Shown in pieces: positions 37,111-48,400 of a stretch of DNA of 60,000 bases. The notes under the pieces were generated by a model. That model searched no databases. It was not told the DNA's origin and worked only from the letters and a program-made list of their open reading frames with translations. The stretch is from Strigamia acuminata (taxonomy: Eukaryota > Arthropoda > Chilopoda > Geophilomorpha > Linotaeniidae). Both the position numbers and the translations under genes were made by a program. Each line of letters begins with the position of its first letter. The first letter of the stretch is position 1. The stretch lies in assembly GCA_949358305.1 (NCBI GenBank), contig OX442315.1, forward strand, positions 16,830,427-16,890,426, given 5' to 3'.

Positions 37111-37474
37111 TAATTAAAATTCATGTAAATCTTTGCAAATCACTAAAATTCAATGGAAATCCTTGTAAATCACTTAAATTCAATAGAAATTCTTGTAAAT
37201 CACTCAAACTCAATAATAATCCTTGCAAATCATTTAAATTCAATGGAAATCCTTGCAAATCACTTAAATTGAATGAAAATCCTTGCAAATCACTTAAATT
37301 AAATGAAAATCCTTGTAAATCACTCAAATTCAATGAAAATTCTTGCAAATCACTCAAACTTCAATAAAAATCCTTGGAAATCACTCGAAATTCAATGAAA
37401 ATCCTTGCAAATCACTCAAAATTCAATAAAAATCCTTGCAAATCACTCAAAATTCAATGAAAAGCCTTGAAAAT
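37111..37474. repeat. 30/31-bp minisatellite, about 12 copies
   Basis: The unit CACTCAAATTCAATGAAAAT, then CCTTGCAAAT, is 30 bp for seven consecutive copies (37,141-37,350) after a partial first copy. It then becomes 31 bp for four copies (37,351-37,474) through one added base in the CAAACTT/CAAAATT part. The 78-codon minus frame across it encodes a ten-residue repeat (LSDLQGFSFN-like) only because 30 is divisible by three; the frame is lost where the 31-bp units begin. I read it as non-coding. Confidence 0.9.
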
Positions 37475-38080
37475 CATCAAAAAAAATTAACAAGAACGGA
37501 TCATTTATGTCGTTCGCACAACATCGTGTTGTTTATGGTGTGATGCCATCATGGGAATATCAATTCATTGCCGATATGTGTATAGTAACCTGATACACTG
37601 GTCTAATTTCTAAGAATCCGAGTTCTATATTTGATTATAAAGAGGCGAGCTTTTAACCTACACCCTGGAACTTTCTTTTCAGTGACGTCAGAGTTCCAAG
37701 ATACAACCTTACAGCATGCAATACCAATATTTTTCAAACCATTTTGAATGCATGTAGCAAACGGTATGCGAATCTAATGTACCATAGCGAGAGAGTCACT
37801 AGGGAGTCTGTGCAACACGCCGATAATGCAAAACCATATGCTGTTGCTATTTTTCAAGTGGTACTACGTTTAACCGTTTCTTCGTACAACGCTTATATTA
37901 AAGACAGCATATCGTTTTTTCATTATCGACCATGATGTAAAAACTCCCTATATTATCGGAATTATGCTGACCACAGACATACTCATATCGCTGAACGAAA
38001 TCGTTAAGAATTTTTTTTTAACGATTTCGTTCAACAGCACCATGCAAATTTCGTTGTCAAAATTCCAATTCTATTAACGG
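37475..38080. other. Gene-free spacer with small hairpin
   Basis: No gene is seen. A perfect 16-bp hairpin, TGAACGAAATCGTTAA at 37,992-38,007 pairing with 38,018-38,033, has a 10-nt A/T loop. Confidence 0.5.
37992..38033. repeat. 16-bp perfect hairpin
   Basis: Exact inverted repeats of TGAACGAAATCGTTAA flank a GAATTTTTTT-like loop. It lies 50 bp before the 31-bp minisatellite. Confidence 0.75.
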
Positions 38081-38312
38081 TAAATGTCTAAATTAAACAC
38101 AACGACTAAAATAAATGTCTAAATTGAACAGAACGACTAAAATAAATGTCTAAATTGAACAGAACGACTAAAATAAATGTCTAAATTGAACAGAACGACT
38201 AAAATAAATGTCTAAATTGAACAAAACGACTAAAATAAATGTCTAAATTGAACAAAACGACTAAAATAAATGTCTAAATTGACCAAACCGATTGAATTTA
38301 ATATCTAAATTG
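38081..38312. repeat. 31-bp minisatellite, ~7.5 copies
   Basis: The unit TAAATGTCTAAATTGAACAG, then AACGACTAAAA, repeats at exactly 31-bp spacing, starting at 38,081, 38,112, 38,143, 38,174, 38,205, 38,236 and 38,267. Four central copies are almost identical and the outer copies are more diverged, as expected for unequal exchange. The unit is unrelated to the minisatellite at 37,111. Confidence 0.9.
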
Positions 38313-38327
38313 CGGAGTAAATCCATA

Positions 38328-38372
38328 AGTTCTGTCAATAAAGCACGAGTGTTCTATCAGAGCATTTACAAG
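38328..38372 (+). repeat. Terminal fragment of the 24,426 MITE family
   Basis: AGTTCTGTCAATAAAGCACG, then AGTGTTCTA and GAGCATTTAC, matches 24,662-24,702. The minisatellite just before it may be the interior of the same element, with GGTAAATG at 38,079 as a possible decayed left end. Confidence 0.55.
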
Positions 38373-40722
38373 ATTTAAGTTTATTTATTTATTTAATTTA
38401 ATTTTGTAGAACATCACACGTGAGAAAATCATGGAGCACCAAATGAAGCCAACAACACAAATCACAAACATCCCAACGAACCAACACAACGCACCCACTC
38501 CAAACAAACGAAATTATACGAGTGCGAATAGCGAAATTCAAAAATAATAGTGTCCGAATTGAAACTAAATCCAACATCGCACGAGCGCCAACGAGAGGAT
38601 AAAACTGCAAATGTAAAACTAAACCAACTTTTTTATTATCCATTTCAATTTTTTGAGTAGATAAAGCCACGTCTTGCTCTTTCTAGTTGAGTCTGCCTTC
38701 CTTTGTACGACGCTCGTATTCATTTTTATGACACTTCTTCTCGTGTGTCGTTTTATGGAGATGAGCCCCGCGATATGCGCGTGCCCTTCATTTTCGCGCA
38801 CTGCATGGCCACTGGCCTCGTCACGCTGTGGGTCGCTGGCAACTTTTATTCTCCCTCCTTCTATCAAATCCATCTTCACATTCACCTAGTGTTCTCCCAC
38901 GTAATCTAATTCCTGCACCAAACCCAGTTACGACGACAGAGACATGGCACAATGTCGCTGGACGAATATAGGGTTCCCCACAACCCTTCATAGGCTCACA
39001 GCGAATCGGACAACGGATATCTCCAGTCAAACAACGAGACCATCTCGATTGCATACGAGCATTCGTTCACTCGTTGGCTTCAAACAAATGTCCAAGTTAT
39101 GATCACTCATCCATTATTTATGGCGGCGGGTTGGACTTTGCCTTTGCAACCAACCGACGACTGCACCGAGTCGACGAAAGAAAATCCACAATTTTGAATT
39201 TTTTATACACGTCAAACTTAATTAAATACTTAGCAACTTAGAAAAACTTTATATACACATGTACATGTAAACACAACTGAAAAAAGAGGGAAAAAAAGAG
39301 AAAGATGGGGGGAAGAAAAGTTCTTTTCCATCTCGGGAATATTCTATTAGCAATCTTCCCTATTCCAAGTCCCTCCTGAATTTGCGTGCCTTAGATCTCC
39401 CTTCTATTTTCCTCCCCTATAAAAATTCTGTTGCGAAATGAGAACATTCAGTTTGGTAACACAATCATCCAATATTGATGGCCTTTCTTCTTGCTCGCAA
39501 TGTATTATTGAAAGCCTCATCTGCATGGAATGAACATATACTCGTCAGAATAAAAGAAGAAAAAAAAAGGAAAGAAAGAAAAAATAAAAGAAAACTTTTC
39601 CAACATTGGCTAGCATGAACAATGGCGAGTGGCCAAAAGCTCGGACTGATGAAATATTCAGAGCCTTCTCCTCATGCTCAATTATGATCACAACTGACCT
39701 CTTTCTAAAGGGATTTATCCAGCAACTGCCTCTGCATAACAAATCATGAATCATCCACCTCGTGTATAATTAATCGTTCTCCCTACGTGGCTCTACACTT
39801 GGCACGAGTTAATGAACTTCCCACGAGTGTGTCACGAGTGACGACAGCGTTCCCTTGTTTTCACCCCCCTACCTATATACATACTTTCTACGATTCGCCC
39901 ACTTTTAATCGAATGGAAAATCAAATTAGGACTAGCATCTCGCGAAGCAACGTTCGCGTTTTGGCAATTAGAGAGCAACGATGTTTAAACTTCTGCCGCC
40001 AATCGTTCGAAGGCGCTCACAATTAGTCAACACATCATGCGGTAATCAAGTTGTTTAACTCCAAACTTCAAACTTGCTGGCAATGTGGCAACGATGCGCG
40101 TGTTTCGCTTTGTTTCTCTTTCGTTTCGGCCAATTCGTAGTTTCACTTGTCAAATTATTTAATTTCCTGCGTTCCTGCAATTTATTAAACACGAATAAAC
40201 CCTTTTTTTAAAAAAATGTTTACTTTACTTTGCATCTTTTATTAGGGCACCAGGCATCCTTCTTGCCATTTTATCACTATTTTAATGTATTTTATGTTTT
40301 TAATTAAAACTTAAACTGTTTTGCACACAAAACCCCGTAAAAACCAGACCTTACATTACATTTTTTTCTGCTCACCTATTGCGATGGCAAATTGGAGAAC
40401 AAGAAAGCAAAAAGCAGAAAAGTATTATTTTTTTTACAAAAAAATAATAATAAACATACTCTGTACACTGTGTAACAGTTCCCAGAGTGGCCCCAAATCA
40501 GCACTGTCGCTATCTGGTGGGGAATTGCCACAGCTCGGGTTGACATTATTTGCATTTCAACGTGTTTTCAAAAACCTTTACCTTGTCATTTTTTGCTCAA
40601 AATCCCACGCGAATTCCCATCATGTTTCAAGTAATTTTTTTATACAATCAACCTCAAATTTGACTGACACCATTGTCATCGGAAAACGTAAACCCCATTT
40701 CCGGTACTAAAATCAGTCAATG

Positions 40723-40740
40723 TGCGCCTCGCGAGGCGCA
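40723..40740. repeat. 18-bp GC-rich perfect palindrome
   Basis: TGCGCCTCGCGAGGCGCA is its own reverse complement and stands out in AT-rich surroundings. The role is unknown; it could be a dimeric binding site or chance. Confidence 0.7.
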
Positions 40741-43632
40741 ACGTGCACTTTCTCCTGCCGAGTGACAACACACGAGTCGCAAAAAATATTTTAAAAACCA
40801 TTTAAATAGATACTTACAAGTTTGAAATAGCTATCTTGTCGGTTTGGACGATATGCAAATGCAGATGAGTAGCGGTGTAAAGCTTTGAAAAGTGTTCCTA
40901 TTCGCCCTCTTTCGACAAAATCAGATAGCGGTATTGATAAATTGTTACACCATAAAGCGCTTTAGCATTTTCAAAATTAAAGTGAGCAAAACACTCCCAA
41001 TATTCGATACATTTCATAAATATTTAATTTTTACTATGTGCTAAGCTAAAAATTATTTTTACTTCAGATAACACTTCTTTTCGCAGAAAAACAAACAATA
41101 ACGCCCGCGTATATCATAATATGTCAGCTTATCTTTAAGACCAGTCGGCATATCTACATCTGCCATCAGGCACAATTCTCGGTGATTTGTCAGCCAGAAA
41201 ACGAGTGTATAAATTCATTCTCTGTTAACCTTCAAAACCCCCAAACTTTCAGTGTTGCTAGAAAATATGAGAAAATCGTTTGACCACTGAAGATGATCGT
41301 TTGATTAATTAAAATCACTTTATTTTAGAAATAAATAAAGTGTGCATTGAAATAGATGTTTTTATGTTTTTTTTTCGTTAAAAATTAAATTAAATGTAAA
41401 TTAGTATCCTTTAAAGCTGTTGAAACACTTTTCGTCATTTCGTGGTTCGGCAAAGCCCAGCCCAATCTAACCATATGTAATCACGTGACAAAACCCAAAA
41501 CTACATCTCCAATTTTGATTACATACCCAATTGAACTCCACCCTTTACACGAGACAAGTTTTAAAGGAATTCCATTAACTATTTCTTTTCTCCCATTCTT
41601 TTTCGCCTTTAAATTTTATTCTGGGCCATTTCCACTTTGATAAATTCAAACTTGATGGCTAAATTAATAATTCAAAACCCCGCCTCGCCCTTTCACCTCG
41701 AAAACAAGACACGAAACTAAACAAAGAGGCTTGCGTGTCCACCAGCCATTTCGTGTATCAGGAAATCCAACTCGTCATTAACGTCCATTGGAAAACGACA
41801 CGTTGTCACATTTCCACGAGTCAAGTGATCCGTAACTTATTAATACCAGAGTATCGAGCATAAAAGTCGAGAGGAAAGAGAAGGAGAAAAAAAAATCTAC
41901 GCGTCTAAGAGAAAAAGGCATTTTAATATGCAGATTGGAGATGAAGCTCACTTTTAATGGTTGAACGTGAAATTTTTTACGAGACATTTCACCACGGACG
42001 GCAATTCGCCAGAAATTATTTTCATTGCTCACACACTGCTTTGCTATTCGTGCGATTGCAATTACCTCAAACATTCTTTTAAAAATTCAAATCATTTTTT
42101 TTCCTTCCAACTGAGCCTATCCAACCATCGACACTCATTTAAATAAATACCCCAAGGAATTAAATCAACAGAATATCATAAAATGTTTCTATCTCCGCTA
42201 CTATGGCTATGTGCTAAAAATAGACGTATTTAGAAATAAGAATCACTTGAAAAGCGACGCCTTTCGACCATTTCACAGCTTTCTTCGTCTGTTTTATGTT
42301 CGTGTGATACTACTAACACTCGTGTTTACAAGTAAGTGTTACAATAAAAAATATATATAAAATAAAATAGTATGTTTTCTATTTGTCAAAAAGTTGGGAA
42401 AAATTGTCACAACTTGGATTTAAGATGTGGATTCCTGCACTATTTTCAAAATAAATTTTGTTTTTTAAATATTTAATTACGGCTTCAGAGTACCTGAAGA
42501 TTTCTAATTTTAAATCAGCTTCCATTAATTTTAGAATTTTAATTTCAAATTTGGCCAAAAACAGGAAGTATGCATTTCTTTTACACACAATTTTATCTTT
42601 TCAAGACACGCAGTCACTGACAGCTTGCTATTAGCACACACAGATTATTAATTTTGCAGTGACCTGTGCCAGAAGTCTCGACGGAGAAAACACTTCCTGC
42701 ACTCAACTTGCCCCAAACATCTCCACTAAAACGAAGGAAAGAGATTATGCAAGAACAGCGGAAACATTTTCTGCCTATGTCAGCCTTCAAACCTGAAGTC
42801 TATTTGTGCAAGCCATAACTCGGTCATCATGTCTCTTCTTCACTTCACAATTGAAGCCACAACACAAGAACTTCCCACGAAAAAAAAGAAGAAGAAAAAA
42901 ATTATTAACTTTATTCTTATATTAACTCGCACTGCACAAAATGCAGAAAACTAAATAAAGAAAGGCAGAAACGAGCATTAGCCATGGTCCATCTCCAAAA
43001 GTATAAGTTCTAAGCACCACTTTCATTCAACATTATACCCTCGACAAAATTATACCCTTTTCCTTTCTATTTGCCGCAAATCGCTTTTCTGACTTCAAAA
43101 ATTGTCTAATTTTTCTCCCCCAAAGGGGACTTCACGGTTGTACAGCACTTACGAATTTTTTCCATAAACTGCTCATCAATTTCACACGAACCTTAAACAT
43201 TACACTTTTTCTCATCATCCAATATGAAACCGTTTTATTATACTTTTTTTTTCTTCTTCTTATTTTGTTTTATTATTTCATTTTTAGACTTCTTTAAAAA
43301 CTTTTCGCACAAAAAGAAAAAAAGAAAATACAGAAAGAAAGTGAAAAAACTTGGCAAAAAGTTTATTTCTTTTATTTTATACCCAATTATACGCGACCCT
43401 ATATTAAGATTTCCAGCTGCTTTTTTCACGGTGAACGTATGGGTTTTGCGAATGCACAAAATTCACTGGTATTGATTTGTGGATTAGGAACATCTTCTGC
43501 GAGCTCGGCTCTCAAATTACATTCGCAGCACAGCCTGCGGCGCCCTCCCATGGCGATCCCAGAGTTCAACGTTACCGTGAAACTATTCCACTGGCACTCT
43601 CTCGAATAATCTCAAAGGCAAATGGAAAAACG

Positions 43633-43692
43633 AGAAGAAGAAAAAAAGAGAGAGAGAAAGAACCAAAAAAAAAAGAGAAAAAGAAAAAGAAA
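43633..43692. repeat. Purine-only tract
   Basis: About 60 bases of almost pure A/G with GAGAGAGA and GAAAAA units, giving a Lys/Glu-rich peptide in one frame that should not be taken for a gene. Confidence 0.85.
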
Positions 43693-45023
43693 AATATACA
43701 CCCACGCTCTCATACTGCAGGAACAAAAACGACAGAACTGTTTTTTCATGTAAATGTTGCCCCATCAATTCCGCAGAGATTAAATTCCGTAGTCGGCCAT
43801 TTGCACTCAAAACTACTCAATCACTAAAACAAACACTTCTGACTTCAGCACATGCAAATCGCCTAACTTTATTAAACAAAACATGTTGAAAAAAAGGGAG
43901 AAGTTGCACTTTAAAAGTTTGACTGGAGAAATAATGGATATTTCTTTTCCCCTCTCTCCCTATTCAGTCGTGACACAAGGAGGTGGAGAATTCACTTGTC
44001 ATTTAAACCGAGATACGAACCCGCCCCTGATCCAGCCTCTGCCTCTGCCTCTGCCTCGTCTTCTTTATCCGCGATTCCACTCGGGTATTAAGTTATCGGT
44101 CCGTTGTCATTGACCCACTCTCGGAAAACGCCAGTTTCAACCCGCACTAAAATGGTTGACACCCGATCAATATTTTAAAAATTTGGGAAGCCATTTGTCC
44201 GGAAATAATGAATATTCATCCCCGCAGTCGACATCCACACACACGACTATATCATTTGCTTCGATTACACCCTCGACTAAAAATCCCCTGTTTTTCGAAA
44301 CGTGCGTGTTTCAGTTTCATGCCGTCGCTCAAGTTCCTTTTGTGCCAGAATAGATCCCCCAGGTCTCACTCTGTGCAGACATTAACTCAGAAAAGTGCGA
44401 GGCCCGGCTTATTAAGCACGGCCTGATAATTCCCGCCGAATGGCAGCGGGCAAAGACCCGATGCTAAAACTATCACTTATACACACTTTTACCTCTTTAT
44501 CAGTACCAACAACTGCAATTCATCAAGAAAATAAACTCAGCTGCGAGCTGCGCTACACACGTCTCAAATCCTCTTCTCCCGTCTTTGTTTGCATTCGAAA
44601 TAACTGTTGTTTCACGCTCTAGGGTTTTAAGTCTTGCGAATTTGTTTTCCACGCGACGGCTGTTGGGTTATGCGAAATCACTCCCACAAAAGAGAGAGAG
44701 AGAAAAATAGGTAAGAGAAACAGGGCGCTGCTTGATTTAACGCCCTCTGGAAAGACAGTGGGAAAGAGAGCACATCTTTTCCGAGAAAACATTTTTCATC
44801 TGCTTTTCCTTGGCATGTCTAATCTGCTACGATGAATTCGTAAGGGCGTATGTAAAGCTGCAGCTTGTAGAGAGCGGGATAAAATAAGGACATTATTTAT
44901 TTATAAGGATTAAATTAGAGAACGTACGCATTAATTGTTTTTTTCTTCCAATTACTAATTGATTTAACTTTTCATTCCACGAAATAAAATATTTATATAA
45001 ATATTTTCTTTAAAAAATACATT

Positions 45024-45028
45024 GAAGC
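45024..45028. other. Target site duplication (left)
   Basis: GAAGC, repeated at 51,158-51,162. Five bases is usual for BEL/Pao. A sixth base (T) also matches, so the exact LTR boundary is ambiguous by one base. Confidence 0.8.
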
Positions 45029-45430
45029 TTTCGAGACTTCGAAATAATCTAGCTGCGATTGCAGCACGCGCGAGCAACAATTTGAGACGTATTTTTAAAC
45101 TTAACTAATTTTAATCGTTGAAGATTTTAACAAGGAAAATCGCGTGGTGACACACGATGATACAGGTAAAAAAAAGATGGTGGTCAATCCCAAAAACGGG
45201 GTTAACTTCCGGTTAACAAGGACCGGTCAAAATTACAGATTACACACCAGAGGGCACTCTTGGTGTCCCTCGATCAAAAAACACTATTGTCGTTAAAACA
45301 TTACCAATACAATTCGATATTCGATAAAAACAATTACAAAGAGACTTAAAACACTTTTCGAAATAAAACACTAAAATTAAACATAAATTGAAATCATTAC
45401 TAAACATTAAATCCAAATCTGGATTTTACA
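45029..45430 (-). repeat. 3' LTR of the BEL/Pao element
   Basis: 402 bp, identical by eye to 50,756-51,157. In element sense it starts TGTAAAATCC and ends TCTCGAAA, so the 5' end has the usual TG but the 3' end is not CA. It contains CACCAGAGGGCAC (plus strand, 45,245-45,257), which fits a CTCF core. A possible ATTAAA polyadenylation signal lies near the element-sense 3' part (45,110-45,115). Confidence 0.95.
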
Positions 45431-45454
45431 TTGCCGGGGGAAAAAACCACAAAT
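45431..45454 (-). other. Short 3' untranslated segment, atypical polypurine tract
   Basis: Only 24 bases separate the stop codon from the 3' LTR. In element sense they read GGTTTTTTCCCCCGGCAA before TGTAAAATCC, which is pyrimidine-rich rather than the usual purine-rich primer for plus-strand synthesis. The functional tract may be unusual or lie within the end of the coding sequence. Confidence 0.6.
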
Positions 45455-48400
45455 CTAATTGTCGTCGGCGACTTCCAACGAGCAAAGTCTCTGCACCGGT
45501 CTTCTTAACGTTTTCCCTCCCGGCAGCATCATCTCGCAAGATCGAATTTTCCCATCTCTACCGTCAAACGTCTTCGTAATTTTCGCCGTCTTCCACGTCA
45601 TGCGTGGCTGACCCTGTTCCTGCACGAGGACTAAATCGTTAACGCAAATCTCTTTAGATGCTCGTACTCGTCGAAATTCCCTCAACTCCACGAGGTACTC
45701 ATGGGACCAACGACGCCACAATAAATTTGTAAATCTCTGGCGCAACTTCCATCGTTTAACTAACTCCGTTCTCTTCGAAATATCGACGTGATGCTCCGAG
45801 TTGTAAATGTCGGGCAAACTTGAAATTCGGGTCCCGATCAAAAAATGTGATGGCGACAGCGGTTCTTGCTCTGTCGGATCGTCCGTCACGTAGGTTATAG
45901 GGCGCGAGTTTATTATTGCTTCGACCTCCGTCAATACAGTTGTCAGTCCCTCAAAACAAAGCGACGATCTTCCCAGAACTTTCTTCAGACTCAATTTGAC
46001 CGTCTTGACGAGGCGCTCCCAAAAGCCTCCCCACCAAGGAGCCAACTCGACAATGAATTTCCATTGTATCTTGTTGTGAGATAAAAATCCCTGGAACTCT
46101 TCGCCTGCAAATCCATTTATGAACAGCGCCAAATCCTTTTCTGCCCGCTTAAACGTTTTTGCGTTGTCCGAATACACGATACTCGGAATTCCTCGTCGTG
46201 ATATCAAACGTTTGAATGCCAGAATAAACTTTTCTGTCGTCAGGTCTGAAACTAACTCCAGATGTACGGCTCGTACTACCGCGCAGGTGAATAATGCGAT
46301 ATAACATTTCTCGCCACTCCGCATGTAAAGTGGGCCCGCGAAATCCACGCCTATTATCTGGAAGGGGGCAGCACGATTGATGCGGTCAGAAGGGAGAAGC
46401 CCGATGGCTTGTGTCATCAGCTTCGAGTTCACGCGACGGCACGTTATGCATTTGGACACGTAACTTTTTATCGTTTTTCTGGCTCTTCGGGTCCAAAATC
46501 TTGAGCGAAATTCTGCCAACGTATCTCCCAGTCCTCCATGCAAGGCACGTAAATGACAGTCCCTTATTATCAATTTGGTCATCGGCGAGTCCGCGTCCAA
46601 TACGACTGGATAAATGAAGTTTTTCGATCCGATGTGGTCGCGAATTCGAGAATTTATTCTTAGTACTTCCCTCTCGTCGATGATTAATTCCACTTGCGAT
46701 AGCGGTGATTCTCTGTTTAATTTCACAGCGCTCTGCACGCAATCCAATTCCTCTGCGAACCTTGAACGCTGAGCATGGCGGAACCAATATGTTTCTGCTG
46801 CCTCGATTTCCTCAGTTTTCAGCGGTCCGACAATTGATTGATTCTTTCTCGAGTTTCGAATGAAGCGTAGCATCCAGGCTGTGATCCTTACGACTCTTGT
46901 CCAACTGCTGTAGTTTTCCAGGGCGAATATCGGCTCCATTTTTTCCGCCGATCGAGTCGCGTTGACGCTCGTGCAATTTTCTTCGAACTCTTCAAGTTGG
47001 GTTTCTAATTCTGCGCTTATTTCTTGTGGCCAATGTTCTTCACCTTTTCGTAGCCACTCGGGGCCCTGCCACCACTCGTTATCGTCAACCAGTTTCACTG
47101 CTTCCATCCCTCTCGTCAATTTATCCGCAGGATTTACCCTGCCGGGGCAGTGTCGCCAAGATTCGACGTCGGTGTTTGTACGAATTTCCCGTACTCGATT
47201 CGCGATGAAAGGATTAGTTTTCTTCTGTTGCTGTTGGATCCAAAAGTATGTAATTGAAGAGTCGGTCCAACAATGCATTTTCTTGATTTCCAAAACTCGT
47301 AACTTCACTGCAACGCGTGATGACAAAAGGGCGCTCATGAGTTCCAATTTTGGCAAAGTAAGTGGCTTCAACGGCGCAACGCGTGACTTGGACATGCACA
47401 ACGACACGTCGACAGTTCCATTTGTTTCTGTGCGCACGTAAACTACGACGCCGTACGCCTTCGGACTCGCGTCGCAAAAGAGATGAATTTCCTGTTGAGA
47501 GTTGTCGCTCAAGTTTGGACTGTACGGTCGTTTGACTGAGATTGTTCGTAATGTTGTCACCTGTTCGTACCATTCACACCACCGCTTGGCAATGTCGGGG
47601 GGCAAGGGGACGTCCCAATCGATTTTTCTGGACCACAACTCCTGAAACATGAGTTTTCCGACGATCGCGAATGGTGAGGCGAAGCCCAACGGGTCATAAA
47701 TTTTCGCCACTGCTTGTACAATCGCCCTCTTCGATCCTTGACCGCTTTCTGGTTTCTTTTCAGCCCATTCTCCTATTTCGAGTTGAAGTCTATCGGTCTC
47801 GTAATTCCAAATCAAACCTAGCACGGTAGTTTGACCATTTTCGGCGGCGATAATTTCTTCATCTTCGGGGATCTCCTTAGCAAATATTTCTCGTAGTCGT
47901 GGAGAATTCGAATGCCATTTTCTTAAAGGCAAATGCGCGTCCATCATCAACTTCCGCGCCTCATAAAAAACGGTCAAAACTTGATTTTCAGCTCGCATCG
48001 AATCCAGAAGGTCGTCCACGTAAAATTTCTCTCGAATCTGCTTGACGGTGTCCGGATACAAATTCTCCATTTCGTCCAGATGCATTTGGATCGTGTCGTT
48101 TAACGAGTAGGGACTGGAACTGACTCCAAACGTGACTCGCTTCTGACGCATAATTCTTGGCACGAGGAATTCCAAACCGTCCCAATTCTCTGGTACCCAC
48201 AAAAAACTAACAAAGTTCCGGTCGCAAAGTCTTAGCAGAAGCTGCAAAAATGCTTTTTCGATGTCCGAGATGTACGCTACAAGCTCACGTCGGAATAGCA
48301 CCAAAAGTTTCAATATTTCCGGTAACAAATTGGGGCCGCTGTCCAAACAATCGTTCAGCGAAAGCTCGTTCTTTCCCTTTGATGACGCGTCGAAAACAAT

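Larger units (their letters stand above)
38373..45023. other. Gene-free region
   Basis: I see no supportable gene. It includes purine or pyrimidine tracts (39,551-39,592; 43,240-43,290; 43,633-43,692), a (CTCTGC)n run at 44,034-44,057 and an 18-bp GC-rich palindrome at 40,723-40,740. The 129-codon frame at 40,321-40,710 and 116-codon frame at 43,477-43,827 lack recognisable domains; the second is mostly a Lys-rich low-complexity tract. Mixed-composition blocks at 38,680-39,180, 39,600-40,020 and 43,940-44,640 are candidates for regulatory sequence only. Confidence 0.4.

Noticed and set aside
37121-37357. Protein with ten-residue LSDLQGF repeats on the minus strand
   Set aside because: It is the translation of a 30-bp minisatellite; the frame breaks where the unit becomes 31 bp.
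37111-38312. CRISPR-like repeat arrays
   Set aside because: The repeats are head-to-tail tandem units without unique spacers, in a eukaryotic setting.
46962-47441. 159-codon plus-strand frame inside the BEL element, and similar frames
   Set aside because: Shadows of the 1,737-codon Gag-Pol frame on the other strand.
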